From assembly GCA_019722365.1 (NCBI GenBank), contig JADFUC010002369.1, positions 160,231 to 224,230 of the forward strand: a DNA stretch of 64,000 nt, written 5' to 3'. The position numbers and the translations under genes were made by a program. The stretch comes from Lithospermum erythrorhizon. Lineage: Eukaryota > Streptophyta > Magnoliopsida > Boraginales > Boraginaceae. The notes under the pieces were generated by a model. The model was given only the letters and a program-made list of their open reading frames with translations. It ran no database searches and had not been told where the DNA came from. The stretch's first letter is position 1. The number at the start of each line of letters is the position of its first letter. Below are positions 18,410 through 30,565 of this stretch, one piece after another.

Positions 18410-19412
18410 TGTTAGAATCTAGTATGAATTTCATTTTGTAGATAAAACCAAATTCATACATCCCGAATCCTCAAAATGATATAAATTTAATCTAAACACA
18501 CATAATTAACAATTATGAATAACAATGTGAGTTAATTTCATAAAGGATGCAATGGAAGCCTATCAACACATTCTTTCACGAAGCCTCCTTTGAATTTGCA
18601 ATTTGAGCACTTCAAATGTAAGGTTTCTAGTTGGTTGCACACCATGAGAGGTTGAACTTAAGCATTTGTGCTTTGCTAGTGAACATGGGTTGATTTGATG
18701 AAAAATCGCTATAAGAATTTTCAATTCTTCCCTTGATATTTTCGCCATACGGAGTGAAGTGGAGGCTTTTGCTTTCTTTCATTTCATGAAATGAAAAACT
18801 TATGCCGCAAACCTAATGCGCTTCATTATATACGCCAAACCTAAAAGTTCTCAACCGAGTTAGCTTAACGAGTCGCGAAATTTTAACTAAACCGTTAAGC
18901 AAATCAAATATTAACACGTTGTTAATAGTAACTAACAAGTTACTAACGAGCTCAACTAACTATCGAATTAATTCAATTCGACTAATTAATTAATCTCTAA
19001 GTTCATCCAATTTCTAATGGCCTTTACATTATCAATGTAAAATCCTCAATTGAGAATATCTTCGCTGATTACAACTCAACTCTCAATTTAGCAATGTAGT
19101 TTAATTTCATAAAGCATGAAATATAATCCAAACGTCACTCAGATGTAGGTGACCTTCTAGGCCTGATAATAAGAAGTTTTGTATAATAAATAATACCACC
19201 AATAATTACTATTATTATAACGACAATTCCAGTAAGATCTAGTAATCGCCATAACCCCTTTAAATTATCATGAGAACCCAAACTAGTAATATACAATTAC
19301 TAAAGGAACACTAAGTTCCAAGAATCACATTTTAACCAACCCGAAAATGAATTGATACAACAATTGCCGCAACGACATAATAAAAGGGAATCAATTCTCA
19401 CGATTTCCAACG
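18410..19412 (+). repeat. Right arm of a ~1-kb inverted repeat inside the hAT element
   Basis: This is the inverted counterpart of 16881-17851, beginning TGTTAGAATCTAGTATGAAT and running outward. At the outer end (about 19385-19425) the plus strand gives NKRESILTI and SNASF, and the outer end of the left arm gives NKRNQFSLI and STDNASS on the minus strand. The duplicated unit therefore includes a piece of hAT-like transposase. The spacer between the arms is 558 bases (17852-18409) and contains no gene I recognise. Confidence 0.75.
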
Positions 19413-20479
19413 CTTCTTTCCATGACATGCATAGGTATGAACAATGAACGATTTTGCCCGTGGGCGTTTGACCCTCACTTTAAAATGCTTCCAAAGCTAG
19501 CCAAGATTTCTTCTAATCCTCATTAACTTCGTATGATCTTCAATTTTTATCAATCGCTTTTCTTGCTTGATTTTTCATTGCTCCGTTTTACTTTTTCGAG
19601 CCAGTGTTATCTTAGTTAAAATAAAAAAATAAGTAAATAAGTTTGCTACTAATCTTAAATTGAAAAGTCATTAAAATAATTATAAATTAAATCAAAAAAT
19701 TATATTCTAAATGTAAAACATAAAAACAAACGAAACAAAGTATTTTTTTTCACCAACATATTCTCTGCAACAACATAAAATAAACAAGCGAGTTTTCATT
19801 TTTCCTCCAAACATATTTAAGCTACAAAAACAAATAATATGTGGAGGTGGGGGAAGCATCGGAGTAATCGAATCATCACAACACTCAAATTGGCATGTTA
19901 ATAATTTATGTTCAATTAACAAATTAACCAAATCTGCGGGTATAGATGATCAATTTCCTTTTCATCCAATGGTATGAAAGTTTTGATTATTGTTGGTTGC
20001 GAGAAATGTAGAATTAGGTATTGTGATTGTCACGAATGTTAGATTGTTAGTCTAGTTTATTACGGATTAGGTATTAGTTTCTATTCAATTGAATATTTAG
20101 CACCGATCTATTAGTTTGTACTCAGGCTAATTTAGGAATTGATCCATTAGTTTGGACATTAGCTTTAATGGCTAGACTTTTAAATTAGATACAAATATTT
20201 AAAATTAGTATAATAATTTTTAAAAACTTTAAATTTAAATGAAAATTAAAATACCACATATATAAATATTTTAAAACAAAAAATAATATATAGTCGGTTC
20301 GTTCGTCGGTTTTGTCTTCGAAGTTCTATGTTAGCAAACCGTAAACCGATAAACTTTTATCGGTATGATTTTTTTTTTTTACCAATTCGTTCGCATTTCA
20401 TTTTTTTCCAATTATTTCGTAAAATTTGGTTCTCGTTTTTAAGTCTCGCTTGTTTTTTCGATGAACCAAAACATCCCTA

Positions 20480-20487
20480 CATGTAAC
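20480..20487. repeat. Right 8-bp target site duplication of the hAT element
   Basis: CATGTAAC lies directly right of the terminus CATCCCTA and matches 15887-15894 exactly. Confidence 0.85.
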
Positions 20488-23400
20488 TTTTCCTCATGTC
20501 CTCAATTGATTTTAGGTATGTAAACTCCTCCAATACATTTTGTGTGTCACTCTAAATCTATTACATTCCGTTAAGATCATATTACGTATTTTATTATTTA
20601 CTCGTTATATTTATGACCTCTTTGATAATAAAAAATCTTATACGGAGTATCATTTATAGCCTCTTTGATAAAAAAAAAATATTCTTATAACATTGTGTTT
20701 GTTCAAATGAAAAGACTGAAAATAAACTATTTTGAAATATGCCAAATGAGAGGAAAAAGGAATTGATAATACGATATCTTTCCGGTTAGTACAGAGTATC
20801 TTTCATGCTCTTTATTTTCTTCGGATTATTTTACTCTATAAACTTATACAGGTAATACTTGTAAGTTTTATACTCCGACCATTTTCTAATTTGCTTAATA
20901 CGTTGATTTTTAAAAATTTTAACTTCAAATATTTTTTAGTATGTTATATAATATTTTGTAAAAAAAATATATCAAAATATTGTATTTTTAATTATTAACA
21001 TTATGATATTGATTTCAATATTTATTTTCAGTCTTTTCATTTGAGCAGGTCAATTAAAATATTATTTTTAATTATTAAAATTATGATATTCATTTGAACA
21101 GGTCAAATAGTATTGATATGTAGAAAATATTACAATACATAAAATATCAGGTCAATTAAAATATCAATGTTTATTAATTATCATTGAAAAATTAAACTGA
21201 ACGATATTTTAACGATGAAAGAACTTTTTATGTATTGTAATATTCCCTACATATCAAAATAAGTGATCATTTAAGATTAAGCTGAATCAAAATACTGATC
21301 AAGTTGTAAAAGAAATGATTATTTTATTTTATCAATACAAATTTTGTATTTAAATTTAAAAATTCTTTAACATTATTATTTTGTCTCTTATTATTTTTAT
21401 TTTGATTGGTTGGATAAATTTTTAAATAATAAAATTATCATTAGCTTTTAATAAAATACCTCTTACGATAAATCCATTATTTATATCATGCAGTAGCGAT
21501 TAAATTATGATCCACACATTGACAAGCATGAGTGATTGAGTCAATGGTCCAAAGCTTTGAAAATGTGGTGTGGGAAATCACAGTTGGTGCCTTTTTAGTG
21601 GACGACTATGACTTTTCTATATTTGGTACTTACTTCAATTTTTAATTGCTGCTTTAAGACTTCGCATATGTGACAATAAAAATAAAAAGTGAATCAAAAT
21701 CAGATTAAAACATGTAACGACAATCAATTAAAATAATATTATTATTGATTATTTATTTTTAAAAAATAATCAAAAATACATTAAAAATATAAAAACGCTT
21801 ATTTATTATATTAAAATAATAATTATAAAAAATTCGACTAAAACGATAACTATAAAAAAATGGAGATTACTATATTTCAATACTCTTCTTTCATCACAGT
21901 ACTTTCAATTCATAGAATGTTCCAGTGACATAGGTATACCCTGACTAATATGTACTCCTATATATAGCGTGACAACATTTGGTGCACTAATAATATCACC
22001 ATGTAACATATTTTATATAGAGAGAACTCAAAGCAATTATATTATTATGATACTAAATTTTAGTCTTAGATAAGAATAACTTTCTCAATTAATCATATTT
22101 GTTTGTGTCTTTTGGCTAAGTTCACGTGTAATTATATTAAGAATTTTCATCGTGAAATACACCGGGTTATAGAAGAATAGCTTTATCCTATTCGTATTCA
22201 ATTAAAAGGTCTTAATTTATCATTTAAAATGACAGTGCTCATATTATCATGTTAAAGGAATGACTGAGTATTTTATTGATTCTTCTCTAAAAGATATTAA
22301 TCTATTAATGTAAAACCAAGATTATTAATAGTATATTATATATTCACTCATTTCCACTAAAATAGCTTGTTATACTTGGTTTCGCATGTCATCTATACTT
22401 GACCTGGAACAGTCCACCTATAATAATTTTTTTTTTAAAAAAAAAACCTCTTTTAAACAATTTGTATGATAGTGAAAAAGGGTAGGTACATGGTTGGTCC
22501 TCACATTTTAAGGATCTAGCACTAAAATTAAAAATAAAATCTTAATATAAATAAACAATAAAAAAATTCCTAGTAACTTATTTTATTAAAAATAATGAAA
22601 CATAAAGACTAAAAATTAAAAACTGATGAGATTATAGATCACAAGATTATTGGCTGCTTGGCCTCGGGACGCCTCGACATTAATCGATTCTGACAAATAA
22701 ACGTCAAACGCATTCACCACCTGGCCTGGGCGATAACCCAACCCGGCTGCCTCCAAACTCTCAAAGGTTTACTCACAAATATATTTTATTGAGAGGGAGA
22801 ACCAAAAGAAATGTTTTCTTTCATGTTTGCATAAAACAATTCAAGCATTTAAGCATTTTATTCTTTTTGGCTTAATAAGCGAAGATGACAAAAAGCGCTA
22901 ATATATATAATCATATATTAGGTTAGGTCAAGTGTTATTAAGAGCGATAACAATCGGCCAAGACTTAAGCCAGCCTATCAGATTATAACAAAACAAAATG
23001 ATTTTCCCCAAGTATTTTTTAAGAATTTTTTATTAAAAGCTCTTATCAAGAATTTTAATTTTTACATTCCAATCATTGATAACTATATTTCAATTTTTTT
23101 TATTCCTCATATTATTTTATAAAAAATTACATATAATCATACATTAATAAATATTAGTAATCTAGATATAATTTAATACCAAAAATAAAATATAATTATC
23201 AAAAAATATTTGTCTTGGTCGGGTAGATAGATATACATCACAAGTCAATGTATATATACATATATAACTACTTAGATTAGATTTCAGCCTTTGTTGAATG
23301 AAGTAGACAGGTCTAAATTATTTTTGCTAGCCGAAATTGTCCACTTTTCATGTCCTTTGTCGTTTCCTTCTTTTTCTGACCAATCTGCTAAATTTGCTAC

Positions 23401-23759
23401 ACCTTCCAGAAGAACAACAACAAGTAAGATCATTAAAAAAAAATATATTCAAAAGTATATTGAAAATATAAAATCATAAATCAATTGGAATAATATTATT
23501 AATTAAATTGATAATTTAAAATTTTAATATAAGAAAAATATATTATGATATTAAAATATAAAAAATATCATTTATTGGGCGATAAAATCCACAACTAAAA
23601 AATGGGCCAGATAAATCATTACCAACTTTGATTATGCTCATTACTTCATGAGTTCACACAAAGAAAAAACATTTCATACCTTTGTTTAATCACATATTCA
23701 TCTTTGTCCTCCTTCAAGAGAGGAGTAAGTTCTGTGCAACTGTCATCATTTTGACTTTC
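20488..23759. other. Intergenic, very AT-rich, upstream of the receptor kinase gene
   Basis: No coding potential is supported. The stretch contains small inverted repeats (20702-20731 with 21020-21050; 21115-21144 with 21227-21256), poly-A/T runs and 'tacggagtat' words. At 22630-22790 a less AT-rich patch occurs with no recognisable product. The receptor kinase promoter must lie at the right end, but I cannot point to a convincing TATA box. Confidence 0.5.
21115..21256. repeat. Small hairpin repeat, possible MITE
   Basis: The left arm 21115-21144 (gatatgtagaaaatattaca...) and the right arm 21227-21256 (...tgtaatattccctacatatc) are inverted copies of about 30 bases with a few mismatches and an 82-base loop. 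The stem could fold in RNA or single-stranded DNA. No target duplication or family could be assigned. Confidence 0.5.
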
Positions 23760-26693
23760 ATGCAATTCATGAACTCTAGATTTTTGTTATGGATCATGTT
23801 CTTGATCCCTTTTAATTACCTCCCTTTTTCACTATGTGATCCAAGAATATCAGAAGCTGGATTGTTTTGTGGGACAAAAAGACCACCAGCAAACTTCAGT
23901 TACATCCCCCTTTTTGTTAAAGAAATGGAAGGACTTTCACAAAGGATCACAAACAACAAGTTTGGTTATTATGCTGAGAATGCAACAGAGATGTCTATAT
24001 ATGCTTTGGCTCATTGCTATGAGGATTTGTCCCAAAATGATTGTCTACTTTGTTATGCTGCTGCAAGAACAAGAATCCCTCGTTGTCTGCCTGCTATATC
24101 AGCTCGTTTGTTTCTTGATGGTTGTCTTATAAGATATGACAATTACAGCTTTGCTCATGAAAGTATTGATCAATCTAAGGATACCAAGAATTGTAGTAGT
24201 GAAACTGGTCCTAGTGTTGATAATGATGAGGGTGCTGTTTTCAAGAAAGATGCAGAGGGGTTGATTGATAATGTTACTTCAAGTGCTCTAGGGAGTGGAG
24301 GTAATAAATAGCAAGTGTATTTCAATAGTGAATTTTGATTTTTTACTGAATTGTATATGGTAATTTGTATATTGTTTGCTATTATTGTTTACTGAATTGT
24401 ATATAGGACAATTGATTCAATAATAATAGACACAGAGTTTCGTATAATCTTACAGGAGGCTATGCAGTGAGGGGATCAAAGGGTGTGTATGGTTTGGCTC
24501 AGTGTTGGAAGACTTTGAGTAAATCAGGGTGTGAAGATTGTTTGAGAAAGGCTGGTCAAGATTTGAAAACTTGTTTGCCAAAAAGAGAAGGGAAGGCGCT
24601 GTATACTGGTTGTTATTTGAGGTATTCTACAAGCAAGTTCTATAATGATCCGCCTAGAACTAATGATGATGATTCTGGTTAGTTTGTCTTTCTGAAACAT
24701 TTTTGTTGTTGTCTTTTGATTAACTATTACACTGCATACACTTCTTATATGTTGTGAAGTAGTAGATAGTCTTAGCACTCCATGTCGAGGCAATTCGGAA
24801 ACAGCCTCCCTGTTATCATAGGGGTAAGGTTGTGTACTATCCGACCCCCTCGGGGCCTCTTAAGAGACATTTTGGGATGTTGAATGTTGTATGTATGTTT
24901 TTGATTAACCATAATACATGTGCAAGTTAGTTTTGGAGCAGTATTTCATTTAGTACTCTTATTTCTATGTCAGTAATCATTTAAATTACTACTTATAAGT
25001 TTTGCTGAAATATCCACTTCTTATTATGTCATTAATATTATTCAGATGCTAAGAAGGGAATGAAGGTTGGTATTGCATTAGGGGTGGCAGCCTTTTTAAT
25101 GATATGTGCCTTTGCTACTTATGCTGGTTGTGTTAGGATCAAGAAATCAAAGCAAGGTAGGTATTAGTTAAGATACCACTTAATAATTATCAAGAAATGA
25201 TGAATTCACTTACCATTTTGTCCAATTGCATATTGATGATACTCTGCGTTGTCCGGTGTGTGAATGCAGAGCTGAAAAACCTCGGCCGAATCTCAAACTT
25301 ATATCATAAATCCAATCTAAACTTCAAGTATGAAAACCTAGAGAAGGCAACAAATTATTTTGATGATTCGAGGAAATTAGGCCAAGGAGGGGCCGGTTCT
25401 GTGTTCAAAGGGACTCTTCCAAATGGAAATGTTGTTGCTGTAAAGAGATTGTTTTTCAATACCAGGCAATGGGTAGATGAGTTCTTTAATGAGGTTAACT
25501 TGATAAGTGGAATTCAACACAAGAACTTGGTGAAGCTATTAGGTTGTAGCATTGAAGGACCTGAGAGCCTACTGGTTTATGAGTTTGTCCCCAACAAAAG
25601 CCTTGATCAGTATTTGTTCGGTACGTACCAAGTACTTGTTACTAATTTGTTCTTATGCCTAATTGTTTACTCATAGTTTCCCCACGACGAATGTTGTCTT
25701 GATGTAGAACTTTCTGAATGACTTTTGTCAGATAAAGAGAAGGTTAAGATCCTGAGTTGGAAGGAGAGATTCAATATCATTGTTGGAACAGCAGAAGGTC
25801 TTGCTTATCTTCATGGAGGATCTGAAATAAGAATCATACACAGAGACATTAAGAGCAGCAATCTTCTTCTTGACGAAAATCTCAATGCGAAGATTGCTGA
25901 TTTTGGCCTCGCTAGGCATTTTGCTGCAGATAAAACTCATCTAAGCACTGGCATTGCAGGAACATTGTAAGTGGAATTAACATTTCGCAATTACTCCTAT
26001 GTTTTTATTACATTCTATTATTTAAACAATATATTCTATGTATGCTGGTCCAGGGGGTATATGGCTCCTGAATACATTGTCAAGGGGCAGCTAACTGAAA
26101 AAGCTGATGTCTATAGTTATGGTGTTCTGGTACTTGAAATTGTTTGTGGAAGGAAGAACATCGCTTTCCAAGAGGATTCTGGTTCTCTCCTACAATCGGT
26201 CAGTCCCCCGAGTAATCATTTTACTTAGAGTTGGATTTAATTTCTGTAAATCAATGTTCATTAATCCTATATAGATCGAGCTTTATATATGGTCTTGTTA
26301 AATTGAAACATTTTATACTTTGTTTGGTAGGTCTGGAAGCTCTATGAATCAAATAAATTAGTGGAGGCAGTTGATCCGAACTTAAACGACGACTTTCCTC
26401 CGAATGAGGCTGCAGAAGTGCTAACAATAGCACTTCTATGCACACAGGCTTCTGTTGTTTCAAGGCCATCAATGCCTCAAGTCCTGCAGATGCTTACTGA
26501 TAAAAACCGGCCGATACCATCGCCAAATCAACCGCCTTTCTTGAATGCTAGCATGCTAGCTACTGGTTCCAGGCCTATAAGTATTGGCAATTTTGTCTCC
26601 AATGCAATATCTAAGCCTGAATCCTCCTCCTATACTACAACAACTGGATCATATAGCATGCAAAGTTCTGACGGACCGCAAAGAAGCGAATAG
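23760..26693 (+). CDS. Cysteine-rich receptor-like protein kinase (two DUF26 domains)
   Basis: Plasma-membrane receptor kinase of the CRK family, CRK2/CRK42/CRK46-like by wording. Exons: 23760-24300, 24456-24677, 25046-25156, 25270-25620, 25732-25966, 26054-26198 and 26331-26693, giving 655 residues in one frame. A hydrophobic signal peptide covers about residues 5-25. The first DUF26 domain has the C-x8-C-x2-C motif at 86 ([13 protein letters not shown]), the second [14 protein letters not shown] membrane segment ([20 protein letters not shown]) follows in exon 3. The kinase has a glycine loop ([12 protein letters not shown]), the lysine in [19 protein letters not shown] and DFGLAR, so it should be active. 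The first in-frame ATG is 23760; a second at 23769 is equally plausible. Intron 2 holds a SINE-like insertion. Ligand unknown. Confidence 0.92.
24788..24864 (+). repeat. SINE-like insertion (Au-type tail) in receptor kinase intron 2
   Basis: 'caattcggaaacagcctccc', '...ggggtaaggttgtgtacta', 'ccgacccc...' is the internal-to-3' wording of Au-like tRNA-derived SINEs. The tRNA-like head and tail are not clear, so the copy is partial. Five further copies with the same words lie in introns elsewhere in this window. Confidence 0.6.
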
Positions 26694-28375
26694 CCACCAT
26701 TTTTGGGGATGGATTGATAGATAAATAGAATATGAGAGTGTGAAGAGGATAGGTCTCTGATCAACGATAAGCATGCAATAGCGGTACATGGTGTTATGTG
26801 AAAAAAGCTAGGCCAGCTAGTTAGGTACATGGACGGTGGTCAGTTGGACCACTATCACATTTCCTCTACTGAGATATGTTTTTTCTGTAAAGTACTTTGT
26901 AGTCGTATACAGATCATTGGGGGTATATGATATTTTGATTTAAGTTATATTCAGTTATGAACAGACATATCCAATAAATCTGCTTGTGGGGTGGGGGGTG
27001 TTTAAAATATACATATACTAGCATCCAAGCACAATGGTGGGTGGAACTCAGGGGGGCTGGAAGATGCAAATTTCTTTATAATTTTACTATACATTTTTCC
27101 AAAAATTATTTCGTCCCTTCCTATATTTTTATATTTTTTCTTATTTGACTGATAACATTTTTTATTCATCACCCCTATATAAAAATCATGATTCTACTAC
27201 TATAAAAAGATATTATCATTGAGAAAAATATTAAATACATAATTGACCAAATATTAAAAGTTTAATTTATACTTTTATAGAAGGATAAATATGAATAATG
27301 TAGTTGCAAATATTAAGATAGATCAATGTTTGCACAACCAAATAAAAATAGAGGAATTAGAAGGAATTAGAAGTTATATTGTTATTTAATAATTAGAGCT
27401 GGGGAGCATTATTTATAACGACAAGCTATTGTGATTCAGCCTTTTAAGCGCTAAGAAAAGTGATTTTTTAAATTATGCATACTTACCCTTTTTTTCTATT
27501 TCTAATATACTACTCCGTATATTAATCAATTGGCTAACCTTTATTATGAGTAGAAGATGCAAAAAATGATGTTTCATTGTCAAACTACTTATCATATCCA
27601 AATTATGTTTATTTATTTATTGTTCATCTACCATTACCAACCAACATTTTTTGGCAACATCTAAATAAGGTCCGGAATTAATAATTAGATAAAGGACTAT
27701 CAACTACAAATTGCCGACCATTTTTCTGAAGTCATCCATCCATTTATGCTTTCACAATGAAAATAGTTGCAAATCAATGCTTAAAGGTATAGTAGTATGT
27801 TATTCATTGCACATTATGTGTTAATTAAACTATATAGGCCAACATATTAATGAATTTCTACCAAAAGTAATAAACAATGATCATCTGCAGCTTAGAAGAT
27901 ATTAAAACGCCTCTATCAATTTCAATTTCTTTTTAGAATTTATTATATAATTTAAGTTATAAATTTAAAATTATATTAGATTTTCTGCTATACAATTATG
28001 ACTTGATTTTTCAGTATTTTAAATATTCCACATACAATACCTTAGAAGTGGTCTTAATGATGCTCTTCATGAATATGCAATACCCAACAACTTTGAATTC
28101 TATTCTCTTTTTCCCTTTCTCCATACTACTATTTGGTGCTATATTTGGCCTTAGGCTGAACTTATATTTTGTCAAGCTTCCCAACTGATGAATTTTCCCG
28201 AACGAACGTGTATTCAAATCCACAATCAATTACTTATTCAATATGCACATCAAAGTTGGTTTTAATCGTAGCCTTGGACGAGCATTCCAGCATGACTTGA
28301 GTAATTGCGTCTATTTCAGATTGCCGCGGTCAGACTTGCATCGATAGGAGATTCTCAGACTACCGGGGAAGGTTT
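26694..28375. other. Intergenic between receptor kinase and PPR genes
   Basis: This holds the 3' regions of two convergent genes. It is AT-rich, with a 'tactccgtat' word at about 27510 and small open stretches at 28003-28188 (+) and 28011-28229 (-) that overlap each other and resemble nothing. No further feature is seen. Confidence 0.5.
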
Positions 28376-30565
28376 TTAGAGGACAAACATGTCGAAGGCC
28401 AACACGTCTAGAATCCCAAACATTTCTAAGGACTGACCATGCGAACCATCTTGAGAATAAAATAAGTGGACTCGATTTTTTACCTCAATCCAACTACATC
28501 CCCCAGATTTCTTCAATCCTTTCTCCTTCATCAGTTTTCTAATGACTGAGACATCGTGCCATCTACCAGCTGAAGCGTATATGTTAGACAGCAAAACATA
28601 ACCACCAGGCTTCTTTTCTGTCAACTCCTTAAGCTTCTCTGCTGCTCTTTCCGACCTTTCTTCATCTCTGTGCATTTTGCAACCGCTCAAAAGAGCTGCC
28701 CATGCATTCACTTCAGGTTCACATGGCATGTTCTCCATGAACTTTTCAGCCTCAGAAAGGCGTCCTGATCGAGACAACATATCTACTACACAAGTACAAT
28801 GTATTTCATTTGGATGTACACCATAAACCTTCTCCATCGAATTGAAGTAATAAAGACCCCTGTCAACCAGTCCACAATGAGAACAAGCAAATAAAACAGC
28901 TAAAAAGATGAGCTCGTTAGGAGGGACAGTTGTCGTTCGCTCCATCTCATAAAAAAGATCAAGTACTTCCTTAGCGTGGCCGTTCTCTGCAAGACCTTGA
29001 AGCATAGCAGTCCAACAAACATCATTTTTTTCCTTGATCCTTTTAAATAACAGCCTGGAGCTTTCAACGTCTCCAGATTTTGCATACATGTCTATTAAAG
29101 CTGTACCTACAAAAACGTCACACCCAAATCCATATTTAATGATCTTTCCATGCAAGTTCTTGCCTTTATCTAAAGAGGCTAAGCTCGCACAAGCACATAA
29201 AACACTGGAGAAAGTAGATTTATTTGGCAACTCCCCTGACAGGAGCATCTGATTGAACACTTCAATTATCTCATCAAACTGTTCGTTCAGCACATAACCA
29301 GCAATCAACGAATTCCAAGAGACATTATTTTTATTTGGAATTCTATCAAATACCTCAATGGCTTCCCCAAGTTGGCCATTTAAACTATAACCAGCTACCA
29401 ACGAGTTCCAACATACAACATTTTTATGCAAAATTGAATCAAACACTTCACGACCATCTTTAGTCTCCCCACACTTACAATACAGGTCAATAAGGGAGCT
29501 AGCAATGAAAACATCTCCCTCCCTCCCAGTTCTCACAACAAGTCCATGAATATTCCTCCCTGCTGGTAATGCCTTCAGACTGGCAAGCGCATTCAGTACA
29601 CAAGAAATGCAAGAAGTATTCGGCTTAAATCCATCTAGAACCATTTTCTGAAACAGTTGGGCAGCTTCCTCTGCATACCCACTCTGACTGTACCTTGCAA
29701 TCATCGCACTCCATGAAACCTCATTCTTCTCCGGTATCTCATCAAAGATCCTACGAGCTTGTTTTAGATCCCCCATTTCAATGTACATATCCAGAATTGC
29801 GGTCCAAGAAACAACATCTCTACTTCTCATTCGATTGAACACAGTCCTAGCCAAATCAACCATCTTTAGCCTCAAACAAAAAGTGATCAAAGCATTACAT
29901 ACCGAGATATCCTCAGCAAAGCCAACCTTAGTAACAAAACTCATAACACACATTCCCAACAAAAAATCACCCATCTCTCCACAACCCCGTAAAACCGAAG
30001 TAAACGTAACATCATTAGGCATAACCCCACATCCAACCATTCTTTGAAATTCTCCCATCGCCTTATAACACAACCCATTCTGCACCAACCCAGTAATTAC
30101 CGCGGTCCATGTAAACAAATTCCGAAAAGGATTATCCCCAAAATACCACATTGCATCCTCAACCTTACCCAATCTCATTAAACCCGATATCAAAGCAGTC
30201 CAAGAAACCTCATTTCGTTCAGGCATTTCGTCGAAAAGCTTACGAGCTTTATTGAAATCCCCCGTCTGCATGTTTGCATGGATCAAACAATTTCGTACAA
30301 CTAAGTTGAACCCATCAAATTGTTTCAATATTTGATCAACTTCAAGTGGTTTCTTGAAAGTTGAGTACATAATTAATAGTTTTACACTTAGGTATTTTTC
30401 TGAATCAATACCTATTTTGATTAAATGTGCATGAAGAGACTCTCCATGTGATATTGATTTTTGGTTTGTGAAATGTTTCAAAAGATCAATGCTTTTGCTT
30501 ATGCAAGTTTTGAGACTGATACTAGTTGAGTTGACTGAGAAGAGGGATGTTAAGGGGTTTTTCAT
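28376..30565 (-). CDS. PLS-type pentatricopeptide repeat protein with E/E+ domain
   Basis: A single exon of 729 residues, as is usual for plant PPR genes. Such proteins bind RNA in mitochondria or plastids; PLS proteins ending in E/E+ usually help C-to-U editing by recruiting a DYW partner in trans. Repeats run from about residue 75 to 610, for example ARKLFDEMPERNEVSWTALI, ARTVFNRMRSRDVVSWTAIL and ARRIFDEIPEKNEVSWSAMI. The E domain begins near MENMPCEPEVNAWAALLSGC, followed by YVLLSNIYASAGRW and the E+ part GLKKSGGCSWIEVKNRVHLF. No DYW deaminase motif (HxE, CxxC) follows; the protein ends about 20 residues later. The N-terminal 40 residues are serine/threonine/lysine-rich, as in an organelle presequence, but I cannot say which organelle. 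RNA targets are unknown. Confidence 0.93.
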   Translation of the reverse strand: MKNPLTSLFSVNSTSISLKTCISKSIDLLKHFTNQKSISHGESLHAHLIKIGIDSEKYLSVKLLIMYSTFKKPLEVDQILKQFDGFNLVVRNCLIHANMQTGDFNKARKLFDEMPERNEVSWTALISGLMRLGKVEDAMWYFGDNPFRNLFTWTAVITGLVQNGLCYKAMGEFQRMVGCGVMPNDVTFTSVLRGCGEMGDFLLGMCVMSFVTKVGFAEDISVCNALITFCLRLKMVDLARTVFNRMRSRDVVSWTAILDMYIEMGDLKQARRIFDEIPEKNEVSWSAMIARYSQSGYAEEAAQLFQKMVLDGFKPNTSCISCVLNALASLKALPAGRNIHGLVVRTGREGDVFIASSLIDLYCKCGETKDGREVFDSILHKNVVCWNSLVAGYSLNGQLGEAIEVFDRIPNKNNVSWNSLIAGYVLNEQFDEIIEVFNQMLLSGELPNKSTFSSVLCACASLASLDKGKNLHGKIIKYGFGCDVFVGTALIDMYAKSGDVESSRLLFKRIKEKNDVCWTAMLQGLAENGHAKEVLDLFYEMERTTTVPPNELIFLAVLFACSHCGLVDRGLYYFNSMEKVYGVHPNEIHCTCVVDMLSRSGRLSEAEKFMENMPCEPEVNAWAALLSGCKMHRDEERSERAAEKLKELTEKKPGGYVLLSNIYASAGRWHDVSVIRKLMKEKGLKKSGGCSWIEVKNRVHLFYSQDGSHGQSLEMFGILDVLAFDMFVL

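Larger units (their letters stand above)
15895..20479 (-). mobile_element. hAT-superfamily DNA transposon (decayed, composite)
   Basis: The element begins TAGGGATGTTTTCGGTTC and ends, read on the other strand, TAGGGATGTTTTGGTTC, giving near-identical terminal inverted repeats of about 17 bases. Both ends are flanked by the same 8 bases, CATGTAAC (15887-15894 and 20480-20487), the target duplication length typical of hAT. Many GGTTCGGT words sit just inside the left end (15907-16065), with related but more decayed words near the right end. On the minus strand, 16450-16690 encodes hAT dimerisation-domain remnants. A large inverted structure fills the middle. Stops and frameshifts make it inactive. 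The low divergence of the two target duplications suggests the insertion is not extremely old. Confidence 0.85.

Noticed and set aside
25728..25940. Minus-strand open frame in the receptor kinase gene
   Set aside because: Antisense of kinase exon 5.
28376..28440. Possible DYW deaminase tail on the PPR protein
   Set aside because: Only about 20 residues follow the E+ part, with no HxE or CxxC motif.
29781..30047. Plus-strand open frame of 88 residues
   Set aside because: Lies wholly antisense to the PPR coding sequence.
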